Source: an uncultured Luteimonas sp.
GTDB lineage: Bacteria > Pseudomonadota > Gammaproteobacteria > Xanthomonadales > Xanthomonadaceae
DNA length: 64,000 bases
Direction: 5' to 3'
NCBI GenBank assembly: GCA_934541015.1
Contig: CAKTDC010000013.1
Span: 11,299-75,298 of the forward strand
Shown: piece after piece, positions 20,686 to 33,402 of the stretch
Position numbering within the stretch: position 1 is the stretch's first letter
Layout: each line of letters starts with the position of its first letter
Program-made: the position numbers and the translations under genes
Notes under the pieces: generated by a model
Database searches by the model: none
The model's input: only the letters and a program-made list of their open reading frames with translations
What the model was told of the DNA's origin: nothing

Positions 20686-21168
20686 TCATCCGTCCAGCGG
20701 CGCCTTGCCGCGCTTGGCGCGGAAATAGTTGCTCAGGCGGCGGCCGGCTTCTTCTCCCAGCACCCCGCCCAGCACCTCGACGCGGTGGTTGTGGCGCGGA
20801 TCGGCAAGAAGATCGAAAACGCTGCCGCAGGCGCCGGTCTTGGGATCGGCCGCGCCGTAGACCAGGCGCGCCACCCGCGCGTGCACCAGCGCCATCGCGC
20901 ACATCGCGCAGGGCTCCAGGCTGACGTACAGCGTGCTGCCGACGAGGCGATGGTTGCCCAGGGCCGCACCCGCCTGCCGCAGCGCGACGATCTCGGCGTG
21001 CGCGCTCGGATCGTGCTCGGCGATGTTGCGGTTCCAGCCTTCGCCCAGGACCCGGCCATCCGCGCCCACCAGCACCGCGCCGACCGGGATCTCGTCGAAC
21101 TCGCGTTCGGCACGGTCGGCGAGCGCGAAGGCGTGCCGCATCCAGGCCCCGTCGCCCGGGAGCGTCAT
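20686..21168 (-). CDS. tadA: tRNA-specific adenosine deaminase
   Basis: 160-residue zinc deaminase that converts A34 to inosine in tRNA-Arg(ACG). The zinc and proton-shuttle residues are HAE at 57-59 (SAHAEIVAL) and PCAMC at 86-90; the RxKRGKAP-type basic tail is typical. The ATG at 21168 overlaps the stop of the NYN-LOTUS gene as ATGA, so the two are translationally coupled, linking tRNA editing to a putative RNA-binding/nuclease protein. It converges on the DUF2721 gene. Confidence 0.95.
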   Translation of the reverse strand: MTLPGDGAWMRHAFALADRAEREFDEIPVGAVLVGADGRVLGEGWNRNIAEHDPSAHAEIVALRQAGAALGNHRLVGSTLYVSLEPCAMCAMALVHARVARLVYGAADPKTGACGSVFDLLADPRHNHRVEVLGGVLGEEAGRRLSNYFRAKRGKAPLDG

Positions 21169-21950
21169 CCGCCGTCGTCCGCATCCCCGGCCGCGCCGGG
21201 CGCCAGCCGCACCGACCAGTGGCCGCCGGTTTCCTGCACCACTTCCAGCAGGTCGTAGGTGCGCAGCATGTCGAGCAGGCCCGAGTGCCCGTAGGCCTTG
21301 GTGGTGAAGCCCGGGTCCGTTCGCCGCAGATAGTTGCCCAGGGCGCCCAGCTCCACCTTGCCCTCGGCGGTATCGCTGGCCATCAGCCGGACCGCGTCGA
21401 CCACGAACAGCGGGCGCCGCTTGGCCACGGGTTTCGCGGCGCCGGCATCGGCCTGCTGGGCCGGCCTGGGCTGGCTCTCCGCCGGCGGCTCCGGCTCCGG
21501 CCGCGGATCGGGCTCCCATTCGGAGAAATGATCGCTGGCGTTGCGCAGCGCCGACGGCGTCTTCTCCTCGCCGACGATACACACCAGGGCGCCGCGCTCG
21601 CGCAGCTTGCGGCACAGGTGGGCGAAATCCGAGTCGCTGGTGACGATGCAGAAGGTGTCGACGATCTCGTCGAACAGCATCTCCATGGCGTCCAGCGCCA
21701 GGGCGATGTCGGAGGTGTTCTTGCCGCTGGCGTACTGGTACTGCAGGCAGGGGGTGAACGCCTGCTCGGTCAGCTTGGCCTGCCAGCGGTGGCCGCCGAG
21801 GGTGCCGGAGTTGCCGTAGCCGCGGCGGACCACCACGCGGCCGAACTGGGCCACGAAGCGCAGGGCGTGGTCGAGGATGTCGGGCTTGACGTTGTCGCAG
21901 TCGACCAGGACGCCGACCCGGCTTTCGGCGCCGTCAGTGCGATTGGCCAT
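21165..21950 (-). CDS. NYN (PIN-like) nuclease-fold protein with C-terminal OST-HTH/LOTUS domain
   Basis: 261 residues. The N-terminal NYN/LabA-like domain (about 8-150) shows the acidic PIN-type residues: VLVDCDNVKPD, SDIALALDAMEML and TSDSDFAHLCRKL. A disordered Pro/Glu linker (about 155-185) leads to a winged-helix OST-HTH/LOTUS domain: VDAVRLM, then GKVELGALGNYLRRTDPGF and YGHSGLLDMLRTY (about 186-240). NYN domains are putative RNases and LOTUS domains bind RNA, in particular G-rich structures. The ATG at 21950 has GGAG seven bases upstream. The stop overlaps tadA as ATGA. Confidence 0.88.
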   Translation of the reverse strand: MANRTDGAESRVGVLVDCDNVKPDILDHALRFVAQFGRVVVRRGYGNSGTLGGHRWQAKLTEQAFTPCLQYQYASGKNTSDIALALDAMEMLFDEIVDTFCIVTSDSDFAHLCRKLRERGALVCIVGEEKTPSALRNASDHFSEWEPDPRPEPEPPAESQPRPAQQADAGAAKPVAKRRPLFVVDAVRLMASDTAEGKVELGALGNYLRRTDPGFTTKAYGHSGLLDMLRTYDLLEVVQETGGHWSVRLAPGAAGDADDGG

Positions 21951-22006
21951 GGGCTTGCTCCGTGACGTGGGCGGGACGGGCGCCATTGTGCCCGCTCACG
22001 GCAGGC

Positions 22007-23572
<1,566 letters not shown>

Positions 23573-23712
23573 GGGCGGCGGCGCGGAAATCTTCGTGTCG
23601 ATTCGCCGCGGCCATCCCTGGCGGGACACCTTCGGCTGCGGATAGTCCGGCCCGGCCATCCATGGCCGGGCGTTCGGCAGGGCGCGCGGCAGTGCCGCGC
23701 AGGCGCCCTGCC

Positions 23713-25266
<1,554 letters not shown>

Positions 25267-26142
25267 CTATTCCCGCGCGGCGCTGGCTTCGGCGGCTTCC
25301 GCGGCTTCGAGGGTATTCTGCATCAGGGTGGCGACCGTCATCGGCCCCACCCCGCCCGGCACCGGCGTGATCCAGCTGGCGCGCTCGGCGGCCGGCGCGA
25401 ACTCGACGTCGCCGGTCAGGCGGCCGTCGTCGAGCCGGTTGATGCCCACGTCGATCACCACCGCCCCGGGCTTGACCCAGTCGCCCGGGATCAGGCCGGG
25501 CCTGCCCACCGCCACCACCAGGATGTCGGCCTCGCCCACGTGCCGCCTGAGCACCTCGGGCGGCGTGAACTTGTGGCAGCTGGTCACCGTGCAGCCGGCG
25601 ATCATCAGCTCCAGTGCCATCGGCCGGCCGACGTGGTTGCTGACGCCGACGATGGTCGCGCTCTGGCCGCGCACCGGGCGGTCGGTCCAGGCCAGCAGCG
25701 TGGTGATGCCGCGCGGCGTGCACGGGCGCAGGCCGAACTGGCGCAGCGCCAGGTGGCCGACGTTCTCGGGGTGGAAGCCGTCGACGTCCTTGCGCGGGTC
25801 GATGCGGTGGATCAGGCGGGTGGCGTCGCGGATACCCGGCAGCGGCAGCTGGACCAGGATGCCGTGCACCGCGGGATCGGCATTGAGCCGGTCGATCAAC
25901 GCCAGCAGTTCGGCTTCTGTCGTGCCCGTGGGCAGGTCGAAATCGAAAGCCTGGATGCCGACCTTCCCGGCTGCACGGCGCTTGTTGCGCACGTAGGACT
26001 GCGAGGCCGGGTCATTGCCCACCAGCACCACCGCCAGGCCCGGGCGGGCGCCGCCGGCGGCAACGCGTGCATCGACGCGGGACTTGAGCTCGTCCAGCAG
26101 CGCGTCGGCGATGCGCCTGCCATCGAGGATGCGTGCGGTCAT
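25267..26142 (-). CDS. folD: Bifunctional methylenetetrahydrofolate dehydrogenase/cyclohydrolase
   Basis: 291-residue FolD, interconverting 5,10-methylene- and 10-formyl-tetrahydrofolate. Motifs: [16 protein letters not shown] with the catalytic Lys (about 50-65), LVQLPLP, the NADP loop [15 protein letters not shown] (a Val where Arg is frequent in the usual GRS), and the C-terminal [18 protein letters not shown]. The Ala/Glu-rich tail is an extension. It supplies one-carbon units for purine synthesis, consistent with the adjacent guaB. It is divergent from the DUF1244 gene across 54 bp. Confidence 0.97.
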   Translation of the reverse strand: MTARILDGRRIADALLDELKSRVDARVAAGGARPGLAVVLVGNDPASQSYVRNKRRAAGKVGIQAFDFDLPTGTTEAELLALIDRLNADPAVHGILVQLPLPGIRDATRLIHRIDPRKDVDGFHPENVGHLALRQFGLRPCTPRGITTLLAWTDRPVRGQSATIVGVSNHVGRPMALELMIAGCTVTSCHKFTPPEVLRRHVGEADILVVAVGRPGLIPGDWVKPGAVVIDVGINRLDDGRLTGDVEFAPAAERASWITPVPGGVGPMTVATLMQNTLEAAEAAEASAARE

Positions 26143-26196
26143 GCGGTGTGCGGGTGCTAAAGTCGGACCCATTCTCGCACGAACCGGAGCGCGGCC

Positions 26197-26511
26197 ATGA
26201 GCGCCAACACCCTGGATTCCGAAACCACCGCGATCGAGGCGGCGGTGTTCCGCCGCCTGCGCGCGCATCTGCTCGAACAGCGGCCCGACGTGCAGAACAT
26301 CGAGCTGATGATCCTCGCCGGCTTCTGCCGCAACTGCCTGGCCGACTGGTACCGCGACGCCGCCGCCGCGCGCGGCATCGCGATGGACAAGGACGAGGCG
26401 CGCGAGGCGGTCTACGGTGAACCCTTCGCACAGTGGAAGGCGAAGCACCAGCGCGAGGCGACCCCGGAGCAGCTGGCCGCGTTCGAGGCCGCGCAGCGCC
26501 GCGGCCAATGA
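26197..26511 (+). CDS. DUF1244 protein
   Basis: 104-residue small helical protein of the DUF1244 family. The core reads [36 protein letters not shown] (not contiguous as quoted; about 17-52), including the conserved Cys pair in FCRNCL, and [17 protein letters not shown] near the end. The function is unknown. It stops seven bases before the alpha/beta-hydrolase start, so the two may form an operon. Confidence 0.88.
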   Translation: MSANTLDSETTAIEAAVFRRLRAHLLEQRPDVQNIELMILAGFCRNCLADWYRDAAAARGIAMDKDEAREAVYGEPFAQWKAKHQREATPEQLAAFEAAQRRGQ

Positions 26512-26518
26512 GCGGTTG

Positions 26519-27298
26519 ATGAAACCGGTGCTGCCGTGGCTGGCGGGCGCCGCGCTGCTGGCCTATGCGGGGATCTGCGCCTGGCTGTTCCTCGTCCAGC
26601 GCCAGATGATCTACTTCCCCGCCTTCACCCGCGCCGATGCCGCGGGCACCGGCTACAGCCTCGATCGCGGCGACGCAGTGCTGCGCGGCTGGGTGGTCAA
26701 TCCGGGCAGGCCGTCGGCGATCCTCTATTTCGGCGGCAACGCCGAGGCGGTGCAGGCCAACCGCGACGATTTTTCGCGCCTGTTCCCGGACCGTACCGTC
26801 TACCTGCCCGCCTATCGCGGCTACGGCGCCAGCGACGGCACCCCCGCCGGGCCGGCCCTGCTCGACGATGCATTGGCGCTGTTCGACGACATCCAGGCGC
26901 GGCATCCCGGCCAGCCGGTCTCGCTGATCGGCCGCAGCCTGGGCAGCGGCGTCGCCAGCCACGTCGCCGCGCGGCGCCCGGCGGACCGGCTGGCGCTGAT
27001 CACGCCCTTCGACAGCCTGGCCAACGTGGCCGGCGCGCATTACCCGTGGCTGCCGGTGCGCTGGCTGCTGCGCGACGCCTACCCCTCGCACCAGTCTCTG
27101 GCGGACTACCGCCGGCCGGTGCTGGTGATCCGCGCCGGCCGCGACGAAGTCATCCCGGCGGCGAACACCGATGCGCTGATCCGCGCGCTGCCGGTGGTGC
27201 CCGAAGTGGTCACGATCGCGGAGGCCGATCACAACGATATCGGCGGGTTTCCGGCGTTCGGGGACGCGCTGGAGGGGTTCATGCGGGGCGGGCGGTAG
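26519..27298 (+). CDS. Membrane-anchored alpha/beta hydrolase (ABHD13/BEM46-like)
   Basis: 259 residues. One N-terminal membrane helix (about 7-27) is followed by RQMIYFP, typical of BEM46/ABHD13-type hydrolases. Catalytic Ser lies in GRSLGSG (about 140-146), Asp in [10 protein letters not shown] and His in ADHNDI. A YFGGNAE turn replaces the usual HGxG oxyanion motif, as in this subfamily. The substrate is unknown. The start at 26519 uses the ATG spanning the line end after a short spacer from DUF1244; an in-frame TTG lies one codon earlier. Confidence 0.88.
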   Translation: MKPVLPWLAGAALLAYAGICAWLFLVQRQMIYFPAFTRADAAGTGYSLDRGDAVLRGWVVNPGRPSAILYFGGNAEAVQANRDDFSRLFPDRTVYLPAYRGYGASDGTPAGPALLDDALALFDDIQARHPGQPVSLIGRSLGSGVASHVAARRPADRLALITPFDSLANVAGAHYPWLPVRWLLRDAYPSHQSLADYRRPVLVIRAGRDEVIPAANTDALIRALPVVPEVVTIAEADHNDIGGFPAFGDALEGFMRGGR

Positions 27299-27344
27299 GG
27301 GCGCCTCTCACACGGGGCGCGGGGCTGCTGGAGGCAAGCGGCCG

Positions 27345-27394
27345 CGCCTGACGGCGCTCCTGCGAAGGGCCCGCTGCCCGAGCGCCGTCAGGCG
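27345..27394. repeat. 15-bp-arm inverted repeat between convergent genes
   Basis: CGCCTGACGGCGCTC (27345-27359) and its exact reverse complement GAGCGCCGTCAGGCG (27380-27394) are separated by 20 bases. It lies between the hydrolase and the convergent moeB gene and could terminate transcription both ways. A degraded relative overlaps the end of orn (19551-19575). Confidence 0.75.
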
Positions 27395-27449
27395 GAGCCC
27401 TCCCTCCCCACATCCACGTCCCCGCTCCCGACCGGGAACCGCGGGCGCA

Positions 27450-28583
27450 TCACCCGCCCGCGCAGAACGCCTGGTAGTCGATATACCCCGGGAACTCACG
27501 CCCCGGCGCGCACAGCGGGCACTCGGGATCGGGCGGCAGCCGGGTTTCGCGGAAACGCATCGCCAGCGCGTCGAAATGCAGGATGCGGCCGGTCAGGGAG
27601 TCGCCCAGCCCCAGCAGCAGCTTGATCGCCTCGGTCGCCTGCAGCATGCCGATCACGCCCGGCAGCACGCCCAGCACGCCGGCCTCGCTGCAGTTGGGCG
27701 CCGCTTCCGGCGGCGGCGGTTCGGGGAACAGGCAGCGGTAGCACGGCACCACCCCGCGCCGGCGGCCAGCGTCGAACACGCCCACCTGGCCTTCGAAGCG
27801 GTGCACCGCGCCGTAGACCAGCGGCTTGCCCAGGCGCACGCAGGCATCGTTGAGCAGGTAGCGGACGGGGAAGTTGTCGCCACCGTCGATCACCAGGTCC
27901 ACGTCGTGCAGGGACTGCTCGACGTTGTCCGAAGTCAGCCGCTGCTGGACCGCGTCGATCGAAACCCGCGGATTGAGCGCGGACAGCCGCGATCGGGCCG
28001 AAGCGACCTTGGCCACGCCGACATCCGCATCCACGTGCAGGATCTGGCGCTGCAGGTTGCTGCGGTCGACCACGTCGTCATCGACGATCCGCAGCTGCCC
28101 GATGCCGGCGGCGGCCAGGTAGAACGCGGCCGGCGAGCCCAGACCGCCCGCGCCGACCATCAGCACGCTGGCCGCCTCCAGCCGGCGCTGGCCGCGGCTG
28201 CCGATCTCGGGCAGGCCGAGGTGGCGCGCGTAGCGCTCGTGGAAATCGGTATCGACGCGCGCCTCGGGCCGCGTCACCGGCAGCCCTTCGGCCTGCCACA
28301 TGGCGGTACCACCGCGCACCGACGACACCCGCCGGTAGCCTGCCCGCTGCAGCTGTTCGACCGCCAGCCGCGAGCGGCCGCCGGTCTGGCAGATCAGCAG
28401 GACATCGGCCTCGCGGTCGGGCAGATACTCCATTGGCGCGGCCTCCAGCTCGGCGCGGGCAATCCCGCGCGCGCCTTCGGCCATGCCGAGCACGCGTTCG
28501 TGGTCCTCGCGCACGTCGACCAGGATGGCGCCCTGGGCCAGGCGCAGGTTGGCTTCGCGTGGGGTCAGTTCGGTCACAGGCAT
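27450..28583 (-). CDS. moeB: MoeB/ThiF-type adenylyltransferase with N-terminal rhodanese domain
   Basis: 377 residues. An N-terminal rhodanese domain (about 1-105) has the persulfide loop CQTGGRS with Cys65. An E1-like adenylation domain (about 115-377) follows: GAGGLGSP (144-151), SNLQRQ (175-180), a catalytic-loop Cys in PNCSEAGVLG, and CYRC/CPLC zinc pairs. MoeB activates the MoaD C-terminus for sulfur transfer in molybdopterin synthesis; ThiF does the same for ThiS. The neighbouring moeA and mobA favour the Moco role. Rhodanese usually lies at the C-terminus in MOCS3-like fusions; here it comes first. Confidence 0.9.
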   Translation of the reverse strand: MPVTELTPREANLRLAQGAILVDVREDHERVLGMAEGARGIARAELEAAPMEYLPDREADVLLICQTGGRSRLAVEQLQRAGYRRVSSVRGGTAMWQAEGLPVTRPEARVDTDFHERYARHLGLPEIGSRGQRRLEAASVLMVGAGGLGSPAAFYLAAAGIGQLRIVDDDVVDRSNLQRQILHVDADVGVAKVASARSRLSALNPRVSIDAVQQRLTSDNVEQSLHDVDLVIDGGDNFPVRYLLNDACVRLGKPLVYGAVHRFEGQVGVFDAGRRRGVVPCYRCLFPEPPPPEAAPNCSEAGVLGVLPGVIGMLQATEAIKLLLGLGDSLTGRILHFDALAMRFRETRLPPDPECPLCAPGREFPGYIDYQAFCAGG

Positions 28584-28718
28584 CCCGGGATTATCGCCGC
28601 CGCGGCTTGCACGGGTAGTGAACCCCGGCACAGGCGGCGCTCGCGGGCGCCGCACCGGTGCAGGTGCCTGTCACGGCGTCCCTCCCCGCAACAATTGTCC
28701 CCGGCACCATTTGCCGCA

Positions 28719-29957
28719 CTAATAGGGCACCACTTCCACCACGTCGCCGGCGGCGAAGTCGGCCAGGCCCTCGGGCAGGGCGATCAGGGCATCGGAATCG
28801 GCAGCGGCGCGCATGCGGTGGGAGCCGTCGGCGGGGTTGGGCTCCACCCACAGCTGGCCGTCGTCGCCAACCGAGAGCCGGCCGCGCAGGAATTCATGGC
28901 GCTGGTGGCGCTTGGCCCACGGTGCCGCCAGACGCGCGCGCCAGGCCGGCCGCGGCGCCCTGCCCTGCATGCCGTCGAGCAGCGGCCGGGCAAAGGCGAG
29001 GAAGGTGGCCAGCACCGAGACTGGATTGCCCGGCAGGCACAGCAGCAGCGCCGGGCCGAGGCTGCCGCCGTCGGCGAACAGCGCCGGCATACCCGGCTTC
29101 ATCCGCGATTTCCAGAAGTGCACGCGGCCACGCCGCTGCAGCAGCTCCGGCAGCAGGTCCTTCTCGCCGGCGGAGACGCCGCCGCAGGTGAGGATCAGAT
29201 CGAAGGCCTCGGCGGCGTGGCGCAGCGCGGAGGTGATGCCGGCCATCTCGTCGGGCAGCGTCGGCAGCGCCACCGGCTCCAGGCCCTCCGCGCGCAGCAG
29301 GCCCATCAGCATGTCGCGGTTGGAGTTGTGGATCTGGCCAGGAAGCAGCGGCATCCCCGGCTCGACCAGTTCGTCGCCGCTGGCGAAGACCGCCACCGTC
29401 GGCCGCCTTGCCACCTCCAGCTCGGGCAGCCCCTGCGAGGCGGCCAGCGCGATCCGGGCCGGGGTGAGCACGTCGCCGGGGCGCAGCAGGCGCTCGCCGA
29501 CGGCGGTGTCCTCGCCCATCCGGCGGACGTGCCGCCCCTTGTCGGGCGCGGTGAGGAACCGGACGCGATCGCCCGTCGCTTCGGTGTCCTCCTTCATCAC
29601 CACGGTATCGGCGCCGGCCGGCATCGGCGCGCCGGTGGTGATGCGGATGCACTGCCCGGCCGCCACCTCCAGGCCCAGCGCGCGACCTGCGAACTGCTCG
29701 CCGGCCAGCTGCAGGCCGGCCTCGCCCGCCGCTTCGAGATCGGCGTGGCGCAGGGCGAAACCGTCCATCGCGGCGTTGTCGAACGGCGGCTGGGCGAGCA
29801 CCGCCACCACCTCCTGCGCCAGCACCATGCCGTGCGCGCGGGCGAGCGCCGTGCGCACCGCGGGCAGGCGGCGTGCCGCCGCGACCTCGCGCACGATGGC
29901 CTGCGCCCGGGTGAAGGCGATGCGGGTCGGGAAACCTGGCTGGTCTGCGCTGCTCAT
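28719..29957 (-). CDS. moeA: Molybdopterin molybdenumtransferase
   Basis: 412-residue MoeA, inserting molybdate into adenylylated molybdopterin. Motifs: PFDNAAMDGFAL (about 56-67), ITTGAPMPAGAD, the MoCF-domain sequence ASGDELVEPG, NSNRDML, TCGGVSAGEKD and LPGNPVSVLATF. The ATG at 29957 overlaps the mobA stop as ATGA. A 135-bp gap separates it from moeB. It is part of the leftward der-mobA-moeA-moeB series. Confidence 0.96.
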   Translation of the reverse strand: MSSADQPGFPTRIAFTRAQAIVREVAAARRLPAVRTALARAHGMVLAQEVVAVLAQPPFDNAAMDGFALRHADLEAAGEAGLQLAGEQFAGRALGLEVAAGQCIRITTGAPMPAGADTVVMKEDTEATGDRVRFLTAPDKGRHVRRMGEDTAVGERLLRPGDVLTPARIALAASQGLPELEVARRPTVAVFASGDELVEPGMPLLPGQIHNSNRDMLMGLLRAEGLEPVALPTLPDEMAGITSALRHAAEAFDLILTCGGVSAGEKDLLPELLQRRGRVHFWKSRMKPGMPALFADGGSLGPALLLCLPGNPVSVLATFLAFARPLLDGMQGRAPRPAWRARLAAPWAKRHQRHEFLRGRLSVGDDGQLWVEPNPADGSHRMRAAADSDALIALPEGLADFAAGDVVEVVPY

Positions 29958-30559
29958 GACGGGTCGAAGCCGGCCGAAGCGAGGTCTTCGGGCGTGTTGA
30001 GGTTGCCGAAGCGTACCCCGGACAGCCGCAGCGGTGTCATGCCCAGCCCGGCCTGCAGCGCCTGCACCTGCAGCCTGCGCCCGTCGAGGGCGGCATCGGC
30101 GGCCGCGCGCAGCCGGTCCACGCGCCACAGTGCGACCAGCGGCTGCGGGCCGTCGTCGTCCTCGGCGAACGCGCCCGTGTCGCCCGCCACCGCGGCCAGG
30201 CTCTGCACCAGGCAGTCGTTGACGCCCACCAGGTCAACCGGCACGGTGAACAGCCACGGCGTGGTGCAGGCCCGGGCCAGCGCATCGAGCGCCGACATCG
30301 GCCCGGCGCCGGCGATCCGGTCCGGCACCGCCGCCAGGCCCTCGGCCGCCAGCCGCTCCCCGTCCCGGTTGCTGCTGACCAGGATCGCCGCGACCTCGGG
30401 TGCGAAGCGCCGCCGCCAGCGCAGCACCTGTGCTTCGCCGCCGCGCTGCAGCCAGGCCTTGTCGCGCCCGCCCAGGCGCGTGGCGCGGCCGCCGGCAATG
30501 ATGCCCAGGGTGATGTCGCCGGGTATGCCGATCGCCGCAGATGCCACGCCGCCGCTCAC
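29954..30559 (-). CDS. mobA: Molybdenum cofactor guanylyltransferase
   Basis: 201 residues. MobA transfers GMP to Mo-molybdopterin to make the MGD cofactor. The nucleotide loop is [19 protein letters not shown] (about 17-35), the DKxxL end being diagnostic; VPVDLVGVN carries the metal-binding Asp. I place the start at GTG 30559, which overlaps the der stop codon as GTGA; a GTG at 30547 is a possible alternative. Its stop overlaps moeA as ATGA. An MGD requirement implies a DMSO-reductase-family enzyme elsewhere in the genome. Confidence 0.9.
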   Translation of the reverse strand: MSGGVASAAIGIPGDITLGIIAGGRATRLGGRDKAWLQRGGEAQVLRWRRRFAPEVAAILVSSNRDGERLAAEGLAAVPDRIAGAGPMSALDALARACTTPWLFTVPVDLVGVNDCLVQSLAAVAGDTGAFAEDDDGPQPLVALWRVDRLRAAADAALDGRRLQVQALQAGLGMTPLRLSGVRFGNLNTPEDLASAGFDPS

Positions 30560-31956
30560 TTGCCGCGCTTGACGTGGCGGATCAGCCGCTTCTTCTTCGC
30601 GATCTGGCGCTCGCTCAGTTCGTTCCTGCGGTCCTTGTACGGATTCTCGCCTTCCTTGAAGACCAGGCGCACCGGCGTGCCGACCAGCTTGAAGCGCTTG
30701 CGGAAGAAGTTCTCCAGATAGCGGCGGTAGCTGTCGGGCAGCGTGTGCAGGCGGCTGCCGTGGACCACGATCGTCGGCGGGTTCTCGCCGCCCGGATGGG
30801 CGAAGCGCAGCTTGGGCGCGTGGCCGCGGACCATGGGCGGCGGGTTGGACTCGCAGGCGATCTCCAGCGCACGGGTGACTTCCGAGGTGCCGAAGCGCCG
30901 GTTGGCGGAGGCGTGCGCGCGGTGCACCGCACGGAACAGCTCGCGCAGGCCCGAGCCGTGCATCGCGCTGATCCGCACGGCCTCGGCCCAGGGCACGAAG
31001 GCGAGCTTGCGCGACAGCAGGGCTTCGACCTGCTCGCGCTGGTAGCTGCTCAGGCCGTCCCATTTGTTGACCGCGACCACCAGCGCGCGCCCGGCGTCGA
31101 GCACCGCGCCGAGCACGCTGGCGTCCTGGTCGGTCACGCCCTCGCTGGCGTCGAGCAGGATCACCGCCACCTGGCACTGCTCGATCGCCTGCAGGGTCTT
31201 GATGATGGAGAACTTCTCCACCGCCTCGTCGACCTTCGACCTGCGGCGGATGCCGGCGGTATCGATCAGGCGGTACTTGCGGCCGTCGCGCTCCAGGTCC
31301 ACCGCGATCGAGTCACGGGTGGTGCCGGGGACATCGGACGCGATCATCCGCTCCTCGCCGAGGATCCGGTTGACCAGGGTCGACTTGCCGACGTTGGGGC
31401 GGCCGACGAAGGCGACGCGGATGCGCCCGGGATCGTCGTCCAGCACCTCGGCCTCGCCGTCCCCGGGCAGCCTGTCCAGGACCGCGTCGGCCAGGTCGTC
31501 GATCCCCTGCCGGTGCGCCGAGGACACCGCGAACACGTCGGCGAAGCCGTAGCGGGAGAACTCGGCCATGGCCGCGCGCACATCGATGCCGTCGCTCTTG
31601 TTGATCACCAGGAAGGTGGGCCGGGAGGCCTTGCGCAGCCAGCGCAGGATCTCGTCGTCGAGCGCCGAAGGGCCCTCGCGGCCGTCGACCACGAACAGCA
31701 CCAGATCCGCCTCCGCGGCGGCCGCACGCGACTGCCGCGCGGTTGCCCCGGCCAGCCCCTCCTCCGCCCCGGCGATGCCGCCGGTGTCCACCAGCACGAA
31801 GGGGTGGTCCTCGTCCAGCCTGCAGACGCCGTAGTTGCGGTCGCGGGTCACGCCCGGCTCGTCGTGCACCAGCGCGTCGCGGGTGCGGGTCAGGGCATTG
31901 AACAGCGTCGACTTGCCGACATTGGGGCGGCCCACGAGGGCGACGGAAGGAAGCAT
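30556..31956 (-). CDS. der: Ribosome-assembly GTPase Der (EngA)
   Basis: 466-residue tandem-GTPase essential for 50S assembly. The first G domain begins GRPNVGKST at 8-16 with DTGG and NKSD; the second has GRPNVGKST again at about 186 with DTAG and NKWD. The C-terminal KH-like domain (about 355-440) precedes a Lys/Arg-rich tail. Downstream mobA overlaps the stop codon; bamB is upstream across 246 bp, as in the common yfgM-bamB-der order. Confidence 0.97.
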   Translation of the reverse strand: MLPSVALVGRPNVGKSTLFNALTRTRDALVHDEPGVTRDRNYGVCRLDEDHPFVLVDTGGIAGAEEGLAGATARQSRAAAAEADLVLFVVDGREGPSALDDEILRWLRKASRPTFLVINKSDGIDVRAAMAEFSRYGFADVFAVSSAHRQGIDDLADAVLDRLPGDGEAEVLDDDPGRIRVAFVGRPNVGKSTLVNRILGEERMIASDVPGTTRDSIAVDLERDGRKYRLIDTAGIRRRSKVDEAVEKFSIIKTLQAIEQCQVAVILLDASEGVTDQDASVLGAVLDAGRALVVAVNKWDGLSSYQREQVEALLSRKLAFVPWAEAVRISAMHGSGLRELFRAVHRAHASANRRFGTSEVTRALEIACESNPPPMVRGHAPKLRFAHPGGENPPTIVVHGSRLHTLPDSYRRYLENFFRKRFKLVGTPVRLVFKEGENPYKDRRNELSERQIAKKKRLIRHVKRGK

Positions 31957-32202
31957 GGCGGGCAGTCGGTGTCGGCGGGCGCAGGCGGGATGGGGGTGGA
32001 CGGGAATTCAGCGGCGCGGGATCGCGGCCGGTGGCGGAAAACCGCCACGCCGCAGGCCACGCGCCAGCGCAGCGTAACCCGCCATCGGCATGGACGCAGC
32101 GCCCGGACGGCGAAGCCCGCCTTCACGACGCCCGGTGAACCCAGGGAGCGCAGCCCGGGGTCGCTCCCGGACCGGCCGCTTCCCGATCCCGGCTCCCGGC
32201 GC

Positions 32203-33402
32203 CTACTGCACCCGCCAGGCGCTCAGGTCGCCGTCGACGTTCTGCACCAGCAGCACGCCGTCGGCCACGACCGGCGCCCCGCGGATCGCGGAACGGCCGG
32301 CGCGGTCACGTGCGGCCAGCGCGCCGTCGCTCAGGCGCAGCCAGTGCAGATAGCCGTCGTAGTCGCCGACCACCGCGAAATCTCCGTGCACCGCGACCGC
32401 GCCGGGCGAACGCCGGGCCAGCGCCGGCTGCTGCCACGCCGCCGTGCCGCTGCTGCGGTCGACGGCCCAGACCGATCCGGCCACGTCCGCCACCAGCACC
32501 TTGTCGATGGTGAGGCCGGGGCGGTTGGGACCACCGTGGTCGCTGATCCAGATGATGCGGCCGCTGGGGGCGTCGACCGCCAGCGTCTTGCCCTTGAAGC
32601 TGCTGGCATAGAGGATCGTGCCGTCGAGGACCGGGGTGCCGTCGACGTCGGCCATGCGGTCGAGCTCGGTGCGGCCATCAGGCTCGGCCACGGTCAGCTC
32701 CCACAGCTGGCGGCCATCGGCCAGGCCCAGCGCGGTCACCGTGCCGTCGTCGTTGCCGACGAAGACGAAGCCCGGCCCCAGCGCCGCGGCGTCGTTGCCG
32801 CGCACCGTCAGCGACGGCAGTTCCTGCACCCAGAACCAGCGCCGCTCACCCGAATCGGCATCGAACGCGGTCAGGCGGCCATCGTTGGAGCGCACCAGCA
32901 CGATGCCCTGGCCGATGGTCGGCGGCGCGATCACCTCGCTGAGCACCCGGGCGCTCCAGCGCTCGGCGCCGGTGGCGGCGTCCAGCGCCAGCACCTCGCC
33001 CTTGAGCCCACCCACCACCACCAGGCCGTCGCCCACGCCGGGACCGCCGCTGATGGCGATATCGCTGTCGTGATGCCAGGCGCGCGAGCCGCTGTGCAGG
33101 TCCAGGGCATGGACGCCACCGGACAGCGCGGCGGCGAAGACGCGGCCGTCGGCGACCACGGGCGCCTGGCGCAGGCCCAGCCGGCCTTCGCCCTTGCCCA
33201 CGCCGGCCGACCAGATCCGCGACACCGAGGCCGTGGGGGTGAAGTCGACCAGCTCCGCGGGCTCGGACGCCTTCTTGGCCGCCGACTTCTCGCCGCCGCC
33301 AAACCAGCCCTTCATTGTCGAGCAGCCGCCCAGCGCGAGGGCGCAGCAGGCGGCGATGGCCAGGGTACGGGCCACCGCGAACGTCTTGCGTTGCCGGCGC
33401 AT
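32203..33402 (-). CDS. bamB: Outer-membrane assembly lipoprotein BamB
   Basis: 399-residue lipoprotein of the BAM complex that supports beta-barrel insertion by BamA. Signal peptide with lipobox LGGC at Cys27, then an eight-bladed beta-propeller with PQQ-type repeats such as VVGGLKGEVLALDAATGAERW (not contiguous as quoted), LTAFDADSGERRW and VWAVDRSSGTAAW. Its ATG at 33402 shares one base with the stop of the YfgM-like gene (TGATG). Der follows downstream. Confidence 0.95.
   Translation of the reverse strand: MRRQRKTFAVARTLAIAACCALALGGCSTMKGWFGGGEKSAAKKASEPAELVDFTPTASVSRIWSAGVGKGEGRLGLRQAPVVADGRVFAAALSGGVHALDLHSGSRAWHHDSDIAISGGPGVGDGLVVVGGLKGEVLALDAATGAERWSARVLSEVIAPPTIGQGIVLVRSNDGRLTAFDADSGERRWFWVQELPSLTVRGNDAAALGPGFVFVGNDDGTVTALGLADGRQLWELTVAEPDGRTELDRMADVDGTPVLDGTILYASSFKGKTLAVDAPSGRIIWISDHGGPNRPGLTIDKVLVADVAGSVWAVDRSSGTAAWQQPALARRSPGAVAVHGDFAVVGDYDGYLHWLRLSDGALAARDRAGRSAIRGAPVVADGVLLVQNVDGDLSAWRVQ

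Noticed and set aside
28584..28718. Molybdenum cofactor riboswitch before moeB
   Set aside because: The 135-bp gap lacks the conserved Moco-motif core as far as I can judge; only scattered GC-rich pairing is visible.
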